Counted from the first letter of the stretch, positions 5,624 to 12,561 are shown. The stretch is DNA of 15,653 nucleotides from Patescibacteria group bacterium (GCA_018826405.1 JAHJZL010000074.1:1-15653); one strand, 5' to 3'. Numbers and translations are program-made. Notes: generated by a model not told the origin, from the sequence alone.

Positions 5624-7780
5624 CTAAACGTCTTCGTCGTCTGTGTCGTTTCCTCCCTCAGAACCGCCAATTATTTCACGTGGACGAGAACCGTCTGCGG
5701 GGCCGATAACCCCTTTCTCTTCAAGCAGGTCCATAAGACGTGCGGCGCGTGAATATCCAATACGGAGCTTTCTTTGCAGATATGAAGTAGAGGCCCGGCC
5801 AGCTTCCTCAACTGCCTCGCGAGCTGCACCGTAGAGGTCGTCATCTGCGTCGTCGTCCTCGCCAGCAAGCATAATGGCGTCGTTGGCTTCGTGAACTCCT
5901 GTTCCTCCAGTACCTGCGCCAAGATCAATGGATGATAGGGAGCCTGAGTTGTGTTGTTTGATGTATGCAACTACCTTCTTAACCTCTTGCTCGCTAATGT
6001 AGGCAGTCTGCAAGCGTACAGGCTTCTGCATATCTGCGGACTGGTACAACATATCTCCAGCACCAAGAAGCAACTCAGCGCCTCCAGAATCAAGAATAGT
6101 GCGGGAATCAATTTGGCTTGATACCTGGAGTGCCATGCGCGTAGGTACGTTTGCCTTAATAAGGCCAGTAATGACGTTTACTGATGGGCGCTGTGTAGAA
6201 AGTATGAGGTGAATACCAACAGCACGAGACATTTGGGCGAGGCGCACAATTGCACTCTCAAGTTCTCTTGGGTACGTCTGCATGATGTCTGCCAACTCAT
6301 CGATTACAACTACGATGTACGGCATCGCTTCAGGTATCTCCTTTGCATTACGCTTCTTAGCAGGCTCAACAATAGTGTTGTGATAAGACTCAATGTCTCG
6401 TACCTGAACTTCTTCAAGAATATTGTAGCGGCGATCCATTTCCTTTGCAGCCCACTTAAGAGCGAAGATACATTTCTTCGGATCGGTTATTACGGGTGTT
6501 AGGAGGTGGGGGATACCGTTATAGAGGGTTAACTCAACACGCTTTGGGTCAACCATGATAAAGCGCATCTGATTTGGACCGTTCCTATATAGGAGAGATG
6601 TAATGACGGCATGGATAGCAACGGACTTTCCAGAACCAGTGGCGCCAGCAATCAATCCGTGAGGCATCTTTGCCGTGTTCACGTAATGAGGAGTTCCAGT
6701 AATGTCACGTCCAACAGCGGCTAGAAGTGGTTTCTTGCTGGCGTTCCATTCAGGCGCACCAATAACTCCTCCAAGGCCAACGGTTGCCTTTGACGCATTT
6801 GGGACTTCAATACCAACTAGAGACTTTCCAGGAATAGGGGCTTCGATGCGCACCGGGTGTGCTGCAAGGGCGAGCTCAAGATTGTTCTGCAGGCCAACAA
6901 TCTTATTAAGACGCACGCCCTCAGCTGGCTTAATGGCGTAGCGAGTAACAGTAGGTCCGACTGAGATCTCATCCATTTCAACTGAAATCCCAAAGTTAAG
7001 GAATGTGCGCTTAATTATGTTTGCGTTCGCTTTGATGTCTCCAACGCCTGGCTTGCCCTTGTCTTCTCCCAAGAGAGAAAGCGGAGGTGCCTGGTACTCA
7101 GCGTCTATGTTTGGAATAGGCTCGCTTGCAGGAGCCGTGTTTTCTCTGTTGAACATAGTAATAACCGGTTCTGCTTCAGGTGCAGTCTCTTCATCCTGTT
7201 CCTCGTCCTCCTCTTCAGATTCTTCTTGTTCCTCATCATCTTCTTCCTCCTCAGAGTCTTTGCGAGAAGGGAGGGAAGGTAACTTTATAGAGCTGGCAAT
7301 GTTCCCAGTCTTTTCAAAGAAGCCTGCAAGAACTTTTGAGAGCACGACTATATCAATTGCAATAACGACTCCGATAGCAGCAACAGCAATAAGCAAGATA
7401 AGAGCAGCTGGCCCGAAGAACTCTGATGCGGCAGTACCGAGTGCAGCTCCCGCGGCACCTCCGAGTGCCTGAGTTGTAATGCCGAGTAGTGTTAGTAATG
7501 AAAGAAGTATGAGGAGTATTCCAATGGCAGTAAGTGGAGAGACAAAGGTTCGCTCAAGCATAACTGCAAGACCCACACCTATAAGTAGGAGCGGCAAGAG
7601 AAGCGAGGCAACTCCGAATACACCAAACCCAAAGGTAAAGAGCGCGGTACCAGCAAGCCCTGCAAGGCCGAAGGCCGCCAGTCCAAAGACTCCTCCAAAT
7701 GCAATAAGCACGATGCCCGTCGTCCATTTGGCGAGGGCACGGTAGTTGTCTTGGTTGCGGCGCTTTTTGCGCTTTTTCAT
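5624..7780 (-). CDS. ftsK: DNA translocase FtsK/SpoIIIE
   Basis: A 718-residue FtsK. The N-terminal third has about four membrane helices (from KWTTGIVLIAFGGVFGLAAF to GVVIAIDIVVLSKVLAGF, residues ~18-150). A very acidic linker around residues 170-205 (SEEEEDDEEQEESEEED) follows, then the alpha and beta motor domains. The Walker A motif GATGSGKSV is at about 379-387 and a Walker B-like VVVIDELADIM at about 490. A C-terminal winged-helix gamma domain (TSYLQRKLRIGYSRAARLMDLLEEKGVIG, ~660-690) is of the type that reads KOPS polarity sequences. It pumps chromosome DNA through the closing septum. It is at the short end for FtsK because the linker is short. It is the first gene of the leftward run and is divergent from the 7886 regulator across 105 nt. 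No SD is seen before its ATG; a TAGAAT hexamer lies 6 nt upstream. Confidence 0.96.
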   Translation of the reverse strand: MKKRKKRRNQDNYRALAKWTTGIVLIAFGGVFGLAAFGLAGLAGTALFTFGFGVFGVASLLLPLLLIGVGLAVMLERTFVSPLTAIGILLILLSLLTLLGITTQALGGAAGAALGTAASEFFGPAALILLIAVAAIGVVIAIDIVVLSKVLAGFFEKTGNIASSIKLPSLPSRKDSEEEEDDEEQEESEEEDEEQDEETAPEAEPVITMFNRENTAPASEPIPNIDAEYQAPPLSLLGEDKGKPGVGDIKANANIIKRTFLNFGISVEMDEISVGPTVTRYAIKPAEGVRLNKIVGLQNNLELALAAHPVRIEAPIPGKSLVGIEVPNASKATVGLGGVIGAPEWNASKKPLLAAVGRDITGTPHYVNTAKMPHGLIAGATGSGKSVAIHAVITSLLYRNGPNQMRFIMVDPKRVELTLYNGIPHLLTPVITDPKKCIFALKWAAKEMDRRYNILEEVQVRDIESYHNTIVEPAKKRNAKEIPEAMPYIVVVIDELADIMQTYPRELESAIVRLAQMSRAVGIHLILSTQRPSVNVITGLIKANVPTRMALQVSSQIDSRTILDSGGAELLLGAGDMLYQSADMQKPVRLQTAYISEQEVKKVVAYIKQHNSGSLSSIDLGAGTGGTGVHEANDAIMLAGEDDDADDDLYGAAREAVEEAGRASTSYLQRKLRIGYSRAARLMDLLEEKGVIGPADGSRPREIIGGSEGGNDTDDEDV

Positions 7781-7843
7781 ATGGCCATTCTAACACCTGC
7801 GTTGATGGAATCACTGTAGAACTTAAAAGGGAATAAGGTGCGG

Positions 7844-7877
7844 TTGCGGTGAAGAGATAACGGACATATACTTGTCC
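7844..7877 (+). promoter_or_regulatory. Promoter of the 7886 regulator with an overlapping GGACA/TGTCC operator candidate
   Basis: TTGCGG (7844-7849) and TATACT (7867-7872) are 17 nt apart. The -10 hexamer is exactly flanked by an inverted repeat: GGACA at 7862-7866 and TGTCC at 7873-7877. A protein bound there would block RNA polymerase, so autorepression by the winged-helix product is the natural guess. The predicted transcript begins about 7 nt before the ATG. Confidence 0.6.
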
Positions 7878-7885
7878 TTAAGGGT

Positions 7886-8701
7886 ATGAAGGACACAGGA
7901 AATAGTAAAGGACAAATACAAAGCAACGCTACTAGAAAAGTAGGGGATGTAGGTGATTTTGTCCTAGATAAAGCTATATTCTCAAACGTCTTTGAAAGAG
8001 ACATTCGTCGTGTGTACCTCTACAAAAAGGCAGAGCGACTCGCAAAGGCGATACACCTTGTGGGTCCTGCATTCGCAAATTCACCTGCGCTCAGGGATCG
8101 ACTTGACCGCATTTCAATCGCACTCGTTGACGCTGCAATCTTGCCTCCTGCAGCTTCTAAAGAAGCTCTCTCGCGAGAGCTTCTTGCGCTTTCTAGTATT
8201 CTCTCAGTAGTGCGCTCAGGAGGATCCTTGTCTCCGATGAACGCAGATTTAATAGCAAACGAAGCGCAGTTGCTTCTCCAGGAAGTTGCAGGATACGAGG
8301 AGCCCCGATTACTTTTGGACGATGTGCCAACGCTCGCTTCTTTAGCTAAAACTGCGAACAGTACATCAGCAGCTCCGCATGCACCGCTCCGATCTTTCGC
8401 GCGGATTACCTTCAATGAGGACTTGGCGAGCGAGGATTCTAAAGGACAGGATAAAGGACATGTATCGGACATAAAGCAGAAGAGGCCCCAATCTTCTAAG
8501 CCTTCAGCCCGTAGGGAAGCCATTATGGCCGTACTCAGCAGCAAGGGCCCTTCCTATATAAAGGATATTTCTATGGTTATTCGTGATGTAAGTGAAAAGA
8601 CAATCCAGCGCGAGCTTTCCTTGCTCGTGTCCGATGGAGTGGTGGTTAGAAAAGGGGACCGAAGGTGGACAACATACGAGCTTTCTTCTGGAAGGAAGTA
8701 G
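7886..8701 (+). CDS. Winged-helix DNA-binding protein, probable transcriptional regulator
   Basis: A 271-residue cytoplasmic protein. Residues ~35-150 are helical (FERDIRRVYLYKKAERLAKA onward, then DRLDRISIALVDAAIL and SRELLALSSILSVVRSGG). A low-complexity polar linker follows at ~150-205. The C-terminus (~208-268) is a winged helix: REAIMAVLSSKGPSYIKDIS, VSEKTIQRELSLLVSDGVVV, then a basic wing RKGDRRWTTYEL. This is the DeoR/MarR-like pattern of a DNA-binding module. I recall similar proteins in Parcubacteria but no assigned role. The ATG at 7886 is the only good start and lies 13 nt after a TATACT -10, implying a nearly leaderless mRNA. The gene and its promoter are dotted with GGACA pentamers. 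It is divergent from ftsK, so the shared 105-nt region may control both. Confidence 0.82.
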   Translation: MKDTGNSKGQIQSNATRKVGDVGDFVLDKAIFSNVFERDIRRVYLYKKAERLAKAIHLVGPAFANSPALRDRLDRISIALVDAAILPPAASKEALSRELLALSSILSVVRSGGSLSPMNADLIANEAQLLLQEVAGYEEPRLLLDDVPTLASLAKTANSTSAAPHAPLRSFARITFNEDLASEDSKGQDKGHVSDIKQKRPQSSKPSARREAIMAVLSSKGPSYIKDISMVIRDVSEKTIQRELSLLVSDGVVVRKGDRRWTTYELSSGRK

Positions 8702-8704
8702 CCA

Positions 8705-8733
8705 TTGACTTTTTGGCATATACGGCCTAGAAT
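8705..8733 (+). promoter_or_regulatory. Strong sigma70-like promoter reading towards the surface-protein gene
   Basis: TTGACT (8705-8710), a 17-nt spacer and TAGAAT (8728-8733) lie 3 nt after the stop codon of the 7886 regulator. The predicted start is near 8740. No ORF follows for 520 nt, so the product is either a long 5' leader for the 9261 gene or a separate RNA. Confidence 0.6.
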
Positions 8734-8767
8734 CTAATTGTGGTGATCACTGGGGACCAGATGACAT

Positions 8768-8790
8768 AAACGGCCGGAAACGGCCTGTTT
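8768..8790 (+). terminator. Hairpin with GNRA loop, terminator or attenuator
   Basis: GGCCG (8772-8776), a GAAA tetraloop and CGGCC (8781-8785), extended by AAAC/GTTT around a one-base bulge, are followed by TTTT. It can end transcription of the 7886 regulator. Because the 8705 promoter fires into it after about 30 nt, it may also be an attenuator for the downstream leader. The U-run is short. Confidence 0.6.
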
Positions 8791-8809
8791 TGCGTTTCGT
8801 CTCCAAAGG

Positions 8810-8818
8810 TTATCCACA
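8810..8818 (+). promoter_or_regulatory. Perfect DnaA-box-like 9-mer
   Basis: TTATCCACA matches the bacterial DnaA box consensus TTATNCACA. It is single, outside any gene, and no cluster, AT-rich unwinding element or dnaA/dnaN gene is nearby, so it is not evidence of an origin. Confidence 0.25.
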
Positions 8819-8830
8819 TTCGTTTTCAGC

Positions 8831-8866
8831 GTGTACACATCATTGTTTCTGTATACTATGTATACA
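8831..8866. repeat. Cluster of short palindromes (operator-like)
   Basis: GTGTACAC (8831-8838) is a perfect palindrome, and GTATAC occurs twice, 3 nt apart (8851-8856 and 8860-8865). The right copy ends in GTATACAC and mirrors the left element. TATACT at 8852-8857 could be a -10, but no -35 is seen at 17 nt, so a second promoter here is weak. A dimeric regulator site is possible. Confidence 0.3.
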
Positions 8867-9260
8867 CCCGGCTCTCATGGGAATGAGGCTGGGAATTCCG
8901 AAACGACTCGTGCGTATTCCTGTTACGGAAGGGGTCCTTTGAAAAAAGAATAAGGATTCAAGAACCACGGCGTAAGAACCCGTGGGACTAACCGTCTTCA
9001 TTAAGAGACGGCTCTGAAACGAATGTATTTGATAGACCACGAATGAACGCCGAATGAAAAGAACCTTTACCAGCTAGCCGATGGGACGCGTGTCGATAAC
9101 GCGCCCTGTCGGATAGTGTGAAATATGAAATAACTCACTCCCTTCCTCTCGGGGAGGGGAGGGATTACTAAAAGAGAGATAGGGTACGTGTGCACCGCGA
9201 CTCCATTTATAAATAGAACGCGGCGGATGCGTACTTCACTTAATTAAGCAAAGCATTACC

Positions 9261-11165
9261 ATGCAAATTGCAAACACAAACACAATCGCGAAGATTGCAG
9301 CTGTACTTGCAGGACTTGGCCTCGTTGCTTCAACTTTCGCAGCTTTTGCTCCAGCAGCAAACGCTCAGAGTTCAACTTCGTCAGCTGACCTACAGGCTCA
9401 GATCAACGCACTTCTAGCACAGATTGCAGCTCTTCAGGCTAACACCGGAACAACTGCAGCTGTATCTTTTGATCGCGACCTTACTATGGGCTCAACAGGA
9501 GCTGATGTAACCGCGCTTCAGAATTGGCTTATCAGCAAGGGCTTCACCATCGCAGCTGGCGCTACCGGATACTTCGGTGCACAGACGAAGGCAGCTCTTG
9601 GTGCCTACCAGGCATCAGTTAGCATCAGCCCAGCAGCTGGTTACTTTGGCCCGATCACTCGCGCTAAGGTAAACGCATCTGCAGGAGCTGGTACTGGCAC
9701 AGGTACTGGAACAGGAACAGGTACTGGCTCATCTACTCTTAACGGAGGAGAGGCTAACCTTACTGACTTCAACCTTCGTTCTGAGGATAGCTCAGGTGAC
9801 GAGGGAGAGGAGGAGGTAGAAATCGCAACTGCAGAATTTGACGTTGAGGATGGAGACGTTCGCGTCGAGCGCCTTGAGGTTACTGTAGAAGCAACAAACA
9901 GCTCACTTGAGCAGCAGCCTTGGGATTACTTTGACACCATGTACCTCATGGTTGACGGTAAGGAGGTTGCTGACATCGACGCGGGTGACCGTGACGAGTG
10001 GGATGAGACTGACACAGACGTATACGTTCTTACCTTCACAGGTTTTGGCGTAGTTGTTGAGGAGGATGACATGGCTTCAATCACAATTGCAGCTGACATC
10101 GCTTCTTCAATCGACACAAACGATCAGGCTCAGACTTTCACTGTCTTCATTGATGACAGCGGAATCCGCGCTGTTGATGGCGAGGGAATCCAGCAGTACA
10201 CAGGTCAGGATACTGACACCATTACCTTCGGTTTTGGTGCAGAGGAGAGCGGAGATCTTAGGATCAGCTCTTCTAACGATGACCCAGACGCTTCAATTCT
10301 CGTTGCTGACGAGGATGATGAGTCTGAGGACTACACTGTATTTGTCTTCGACATTGAGAATAAGGAAGATGTAGATACGCTTATCACTGACCTTTCGGTT
10401 CGTGTAGCAACTACTTCAACTACTCTCACTAACATGGTTCGCACAGCTACACTTGTTGTAGACGGTGATGACTATGATGGAGACATCAACTACAGCACTG
10501 GTGAAATTGAGTTCGAGGACATTGATGTAGAGATCGGCGGAGATGACGAAATGGCTTTCGAGGTCATGGTTACTCTTAAGCAGAACGCTACACCAGGTAC
10601 CTTGGTATTCTCAGTAGCTAATGCTGATGTTGACGCAGAAGGTGTTAACTCTGGAGATGATGCAGATGTTTCAGGTAGCGCTACTGGTGAGGAGCACACT
10701 GTTGCCCTTACAGGTATCGCAGTTGAGGCAGTATCAACAGCACAGACAGTTGTTACCCCTGGTAACAGCGCATCTGACACCTACGGTACATTCACAATCA
10801 AGTTTGATGTGACTGCACTTGAGGAGGATGCATACATTGCATCTACAACAGATAACGTTCTTGCTGGTCTTGAGGGTGTTGTATACACCGTACTTCAGGA
10901 CGGATCTGCTTCTACTACCTTCGGTGGTTCAGCAGTTCTCAGCTCAACAGCTGATACTGAGTCAGGATTCTTCGTTGTTGATCAGGGAGACACTGAGACG
11001 TTCACACTCACAGTGACTCTTAACCCAACAGTTGCAGGAACATTTGAAGTTGACCTTACAACGGTTACCTTCAATGAGGATGCAATCTACACAGGCGAGA
11101 CAGTCTTCACGATTGACTCAAATGACAACGATTACCAGACTGACCCAATCTACATCGCTAACTAA
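9261..11165 (+). CDS. Secreted acidic surface protein with N-terminal peptidoglycan-binding domain (S-layer-like candidate)
   Basis: A 634-residue exported protein. A signal peptide (KIAAVLAGLGLVASTFAAFA) has a likely cut after APAANA, residue 35. A short coiled stretch LQAQINALLAQIAALQ follows. A peptidoglycan_binding_1 domain at ~70-140 has repeated D/G-x-x-V-x-x-LQ-x-W-L and GYFG-x-x-T-K/R-A motifs. Next come a Gly-Thr repeat linker (~145-160) and a long, very Asp/Glu-rich beta-strand region of probably three Ig-like domains (~165-310, ~315-480, ~485-634). It ends without a sorting signal or C-terminal helix. The first domain would hold it to the wall, the rest would project outward. The acidic composition, Ca-binding-like D/N/G runs and long structured leader suit an abundant surface-layer protein, but that role is inferred. 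It is followed by a perfect terminator and forms its own transcription unit. Confidence 0.85.
   Translation: MQIANTNTIAKIAAVLAGLGLVASTFAAFAPAANAQSSTSSADLQAQINALLAQIAALQANTGTTAAVSFDRDLTMGSTGADVTALQNWLISKGFTIAAGATGYFGAQTKAALGAYQASVSISPAAGYFGPITRAKVNASAGAGTGTGTGTGTGTGSSTLNGGEANLTDFNLRSEDSSGDEGEEEVEIATAEFDVEDGDVRVERLEVTVEATNSSLEQQPWDYFDTMYLMVDGKEVADIDAGDRDEWDETDTDVYVLTFTGFGVVVEEDDMASITIAADIASSIDTNDQAQTFTVFIDDSGIRAVDGEGIQQYTGQDTDTITFGFGAEESGDLRISSSNDDPDASILVADEDDESEDYTVFVFDIENKEDVDTLITDLSVRVATTSTTLTNMVRTATLVVDGDDYDGDINYSTGEIEFEDIDVEIGGDDEMAFEVMVTLKQNATPGTLVFSVANADVDAEGVNSGDDADVSGSATGEEHTVALTGIAVEAVSTAQTVVTPGNSASDTYGTFTIKFDVTALEEDAYIASTTDNVLAGLEGVVYTVLQDGSASTTFGGSAVLSSTADTESGFFVVDQGDTETFTLTVTLNPTVAGTFEVDLTTVTFNEDAIYTGETVFTIDSNDNDYQTDPIYIAN
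9691..9735 (+). repeat. In-frame Gly-Thr coding repeat
   Basis: Alternating GGTACTGGCACA-type hexamers (GGT/GGA + ACT/ACA) encode the GTGTGTG linker of the surface protein. Codons vary between units, so the repeat is kept at protein level and only partly at DNA level. It is a possible slippage site that would change linker length. Confidence 0.6.
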
Positions 11166-11230
11166 TGGCCTCTCTGAGATACGTCTCGGAACCCAAAGGA
11201 AAGTGACGTAGACTGCAAAGTCTCGTAAAT

Positions 11231-11264
11231 GCAAAAACCCCACGGTACGCCGTGGGGTTTTTGC
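11231..11264 (+). terminator. Perfect 15-bp terminator of the surface-protein gene
   Basis: GCAAAAACCCCACGG (11231-11245) pairs without mismatch with 11250-11264 across a TACG loop. The lower arms are A5/T5, so it can work in both directions. Confidence 0.95.
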
Positions 11265-11270
11265 TATACT
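11262..11270 (+). promoter_or_regulatory. Extended -10 promoter of the 33-residue ORF
   Basis: TGCTATACT is an extended -10 (TGn plus TATACT) that begins inside the last bases of the preceding terminator. It ends 12 nt before the ATG at 11283. No -35 is needed for extended -10 promoters, and none is clear. Confidence 0.5.
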
Positions 11271-11282
11271 TAGGGGAGCACC

Positions 11283-11384
11283 ATGGAATACTTCTTTCAC
11301 TTCCTAAAGTTCCTCGGCGTCTTTGCACTTATAATCGCTGGCTCGCTTTCCTTGCTCCAGGTTGTCTCAGGCGGCACCTTCTAG
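11283..11384 (+). CDS. 33-residue single-pass membrane microprotein
   Basis: ATG at 11283 to TAG at 11382-11384 encodes MEYFFHFLKFLGVFALIIAG followed by SLSLLQVVSGGTF. One membrane helix spans about residues 8-27, with a short aromatic N-terminus and a small polar tail. It is preceded by GGGGAG (11273-11278), an SD-like element 4 nt before the ATG, and by an extended -10 promoter 12 nt away. It sits alone between the surface-protein terminator and the rplJ promoter, whose -35 starts 2 nt after its stop. No family is recognised. Start signals, hydrophobic pattern and isolated position support it as a real gene, but its length makes this provisional. Confidence 0.6.
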   Translation: MEYFFHFLKFLGVFALIIAGSLSLLQVVSGGTF

Positions 11385-11386
11385 CA

Positions 11387-11415
11387 TTGCAGCAAGAGGG
11401 CTCTTAAGGTACAGT
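11387..11415 (+). promoter_or_regulatory. Promoter of rplJ-rplL
   Basis: TTGCAG (11387-11392), 17 nt, TACAGT (11410-11415). Predicted start is near 11422, giving a leader of about 135 nt. Confidence 0.55.
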
Positions 11416-11421
11416 GCCCAA

Positions 11422-11556
11422 GTACGGACCGAAGACAGCAGGCATGTATAAGCCCTGCCGAGGGACACTTCGCAAGCAATCTGTTTGCGGGTCGATCGTC
11501 TCCACAGGTCCTGCCTTATAGCAGGACCGTTCTCGTTTCCGTACACACACAACAAC
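11422..11556 (+). promoter_or_regulatory. Structured rplJ (L10) mRNA leader
   Basis: Three hairpins can be read: GCAGG 11438-11442 with CCTGC 11454-11458; CGCAA 11471-11475 with TTGCG near 11484-11488; and GGTCCTGC 11507-11514 with GCAGGACC 11521-11528 (8 bp, 6-nt loop). The L10 leader is a known regulatory RNA in many bacteria, where the L10-(L12)4 complex binds the leader and represses its own operon. Position and structure fit that role. I did not verify the consensus kink-turn. The last stem has only a weak T-rich tail, so attenuation is less likely than translational control. Confidence 0.6.
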
Positions 11557-12051
11557 ATGGCAATAACTAAAGCAAAGAAAGAGGAAGTAGTGGCTAAAGT
11601 CGCTGACTCAATCAAGAACGCCGCGTCAGTAGTATTCGTGCGTTTCCGCGGTCTTACCGTGGCAGACACGAGTGCTATGCGCCGTTCTTTGCGCGAGCAG
11701 GGAATTGGATACTACGTCGCTAAGAAGTCTCTTATGCGCCGCGCCTTTGCGGACAAGGGATACACAGGAACGCTCCCAGAGCTCCCTGGAGAAATAGCGA
11801 TTGCATGGAGTGACGGTGACTCAACAGCACCAGCACGTGAGATCTACGAGCACGGCAAGAAGCAGAAAGACACCCTTACTATTGTGGGAGGTATCTTTGA
11901 TGGCGCTTTTGCTGACGCTGTTGCAATGAATGCTATTGCAACCATTCCGCCAGTACCTGTACTACGCGGTATGTTCGTAAACGTCATTAACAGCCCGATT
12001 CAGGGACTTGTTATTGCACTAGATCAGATTCGAGAGAAGAAGGCTGCATAA
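11557..12051 (+). CDS. rplJ: 50S ribosomal protein L10
   Basis: A 164-residue L10 beginning MAITKAKKEEVVAKVADSIK. The rRNA-binding N-terminal domain includes VVFVRFRGLTVADTSAMRRSLREQG, YYVAKKSLMRRAF and the strands up to LTIVGGIFDG. The C-terminal helix that carries L7/L12 dimers covers roughly the last 30 residues (SPIQGLVIALDQIREKKAA). The frame is open further upstream to an ATG at 11485, but those 24 residues are not L10-like and overlap the leader hairpins, so the start at 11557 is preferred. No classical SD precedes it (ACAACAACATGG). It is followed by rplL after 27 nt. L10 anchors the stalk that recruits elongation factors. Confidence 0.95.
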   Translation: MAITKAKKEEVVAKVADSIKNAASVVFVRFRGLTVADTSAMRRSLREQGIGYYVAKKSLMRRAFADKGYTGTLPELPGEIAIAWSDGDSTAPAREIYEHGKKQKDTLTIVGGIFDGAFADAVAMNAIATIPPVPVLRGMFVNVINSPIQGLVIALDQIREKKAA

Positions 12052-12078
12052 GCCAATTACAAACATTAGATTCATACT

Positions 12079-12561
12079 ATGGCAGACGAAACACAGCAGG
12101 ATGCAGTAGAAGAGACTGCGGCTCCCGTAGAAGAGACTAAGGAAGAGGCGGCACCCGCAGCTCCTGAAGTATCTGAGGAGGCAGCAGTTGAAGTTCCTGA
12201 GAAGTTCAAGAAGATCGTTTCTGAAATTGAGGAAATGAGCGTTCTTGAGCTCTCTGAGCTCGTGAAAGTATTTGAGAAGAAGTTCGGCGTTTCAGCAGCA
12301 GCAGTTGCTGTAGCTGGACCTGCAGCAGCAGGAGGCGCTGATGACGGTAAGAGCACAATGGATGTTGAACTTACTGATGCCGGAGCGAACAAGATCCAGG
12401 TGATCAAGGTCGTGAAGGAAGTACTCGGACTTGGCCTTAAAGAGGCAAAGGACCTTGTAGACGGAGTTCCATCCATGCTTAAGGAAGGTCTTAGCAAAGA
12501 CGATGCAGACGCCCTTAAGGCAAAGGTTGAGGAGGCAGGAGGAAAGGTTGCTTTTAAGTAA
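12079..12561 (+). CDS. rplL: 50S ribosomal protein L7/L12 with long acidic N-terminal extension
   Basis: A 160-residue L7/L12. The conserved protein starts at about residue 41 (EKFKKIVSEIEEMSVLELSELVKVFEKKFGVSAAAV, the dimerisation domain). A hinge rich in Ala/Gly follows, then the C-terminal factor-binding domain (VELTDAGANKIQVIKVVKE, LGLGLKEAKDLVDGVP, KEGLSKDDADALKAKVEEAGGKV). The usual length is about 120-130 residues. The extra ~40 residues at the front are a Glu/Ala/Pro/Val-rich tail (MADETQQDAVEETAAPVEE). A start inside the conserved region is unlikely because the extension has the same frame and codon style, and no ATG occurs close before residue 41. It is the last gene of the rplJL operon, with a terminator 20 nt later. 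Confidence 0.96.
   Translation: MADETQQDAVEETAAPVEETKEEAAPAAPEVSEEAAVEVPEKFKKIVSEIEEMSVLELSELVKVFEKKFGVSAAAVAVAGPAAAGGADDGKSTMDVELTDAGANKIQVIKVVKEVLGLGLKEAKDLVDGVPSMLKEGLSKDDADALKAKVEEAGGKVAFK

Larger units (their letters stand above)
8740..9260 (+). ncRNA. Gene-free, highly structured stretch: 5' leader of the surface-protein gene or independent ncRNA
   Basis: No ORF of substance is seen. Successive hairpins: 8896-8900 with 8926-8930; CCACGG 8965-8970 with CCGTGG 8980-8985; CCGTCT 8992-8997 with AGACGG 9006-9011; a long compound stem 9078-9112 (CCGA/TCGG, GGG/CCC, CGCGT/ACGCG); a pyrimidine/purine stem 9138-9146 with 9153-9161; and a final long-range stem joining GTACG 9184-9188 to CGTAC 9230-9234 and CCGCG 9195-9199 to CGCGG 9219-9223 around an AT-rich loop. 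The structure ends 26 nt before the ATG at 9261, which has no clear SD. I checked for hallmarks of RNase P RNA, tmRNA and SRP RNA and found none. It could stabilise or regulate the mRNA of an abundant surface protein, or be a separate RNA. Confidence 0.5.

Noticed and set aside
7005..7472. Rightward 155-residue Ser-rich ORF
   Set aside because: It is the antisense of the FtsK acidic linker and membrane region; poly-Ser arises from GAG/GAA repeats read backwards.
8020..8544. Leftward 174-residue ORF
   Set aside because: It lies entirely antisense to the winged-helix regulator, with no start signals or recognisable domains.
8810..8818. Replication origin marked by a DnaA box
   Set aside because: Only one perfect box was seen (a one-mismatch CTATCCACA is at 13680-13688), with no box cluster and no dnaA, dnaN, gidA or AT-rich unwinding element.
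8870..9120. RNase P RNA, tmRNA or SRP RNA in the structured region
   Set aside because: I looked for the conserved GAGGAAAGTCC, a tRNA-like 3' end with a tag ORF, and GGAAGCAG; none is present.
9691..9735. CRISPR or non-coding tandem repeat
   Set aside because: It is a Gly-Thr protein linker in frame with varied codons; there are no spacers and no cas genes in the window.
11485..11556. 24-residue upstream extension of L10
   Set aside because: It overlaps the regulatory leader hairpins and is not L10-like; the family N-terminus begins at the ATG at 11557.
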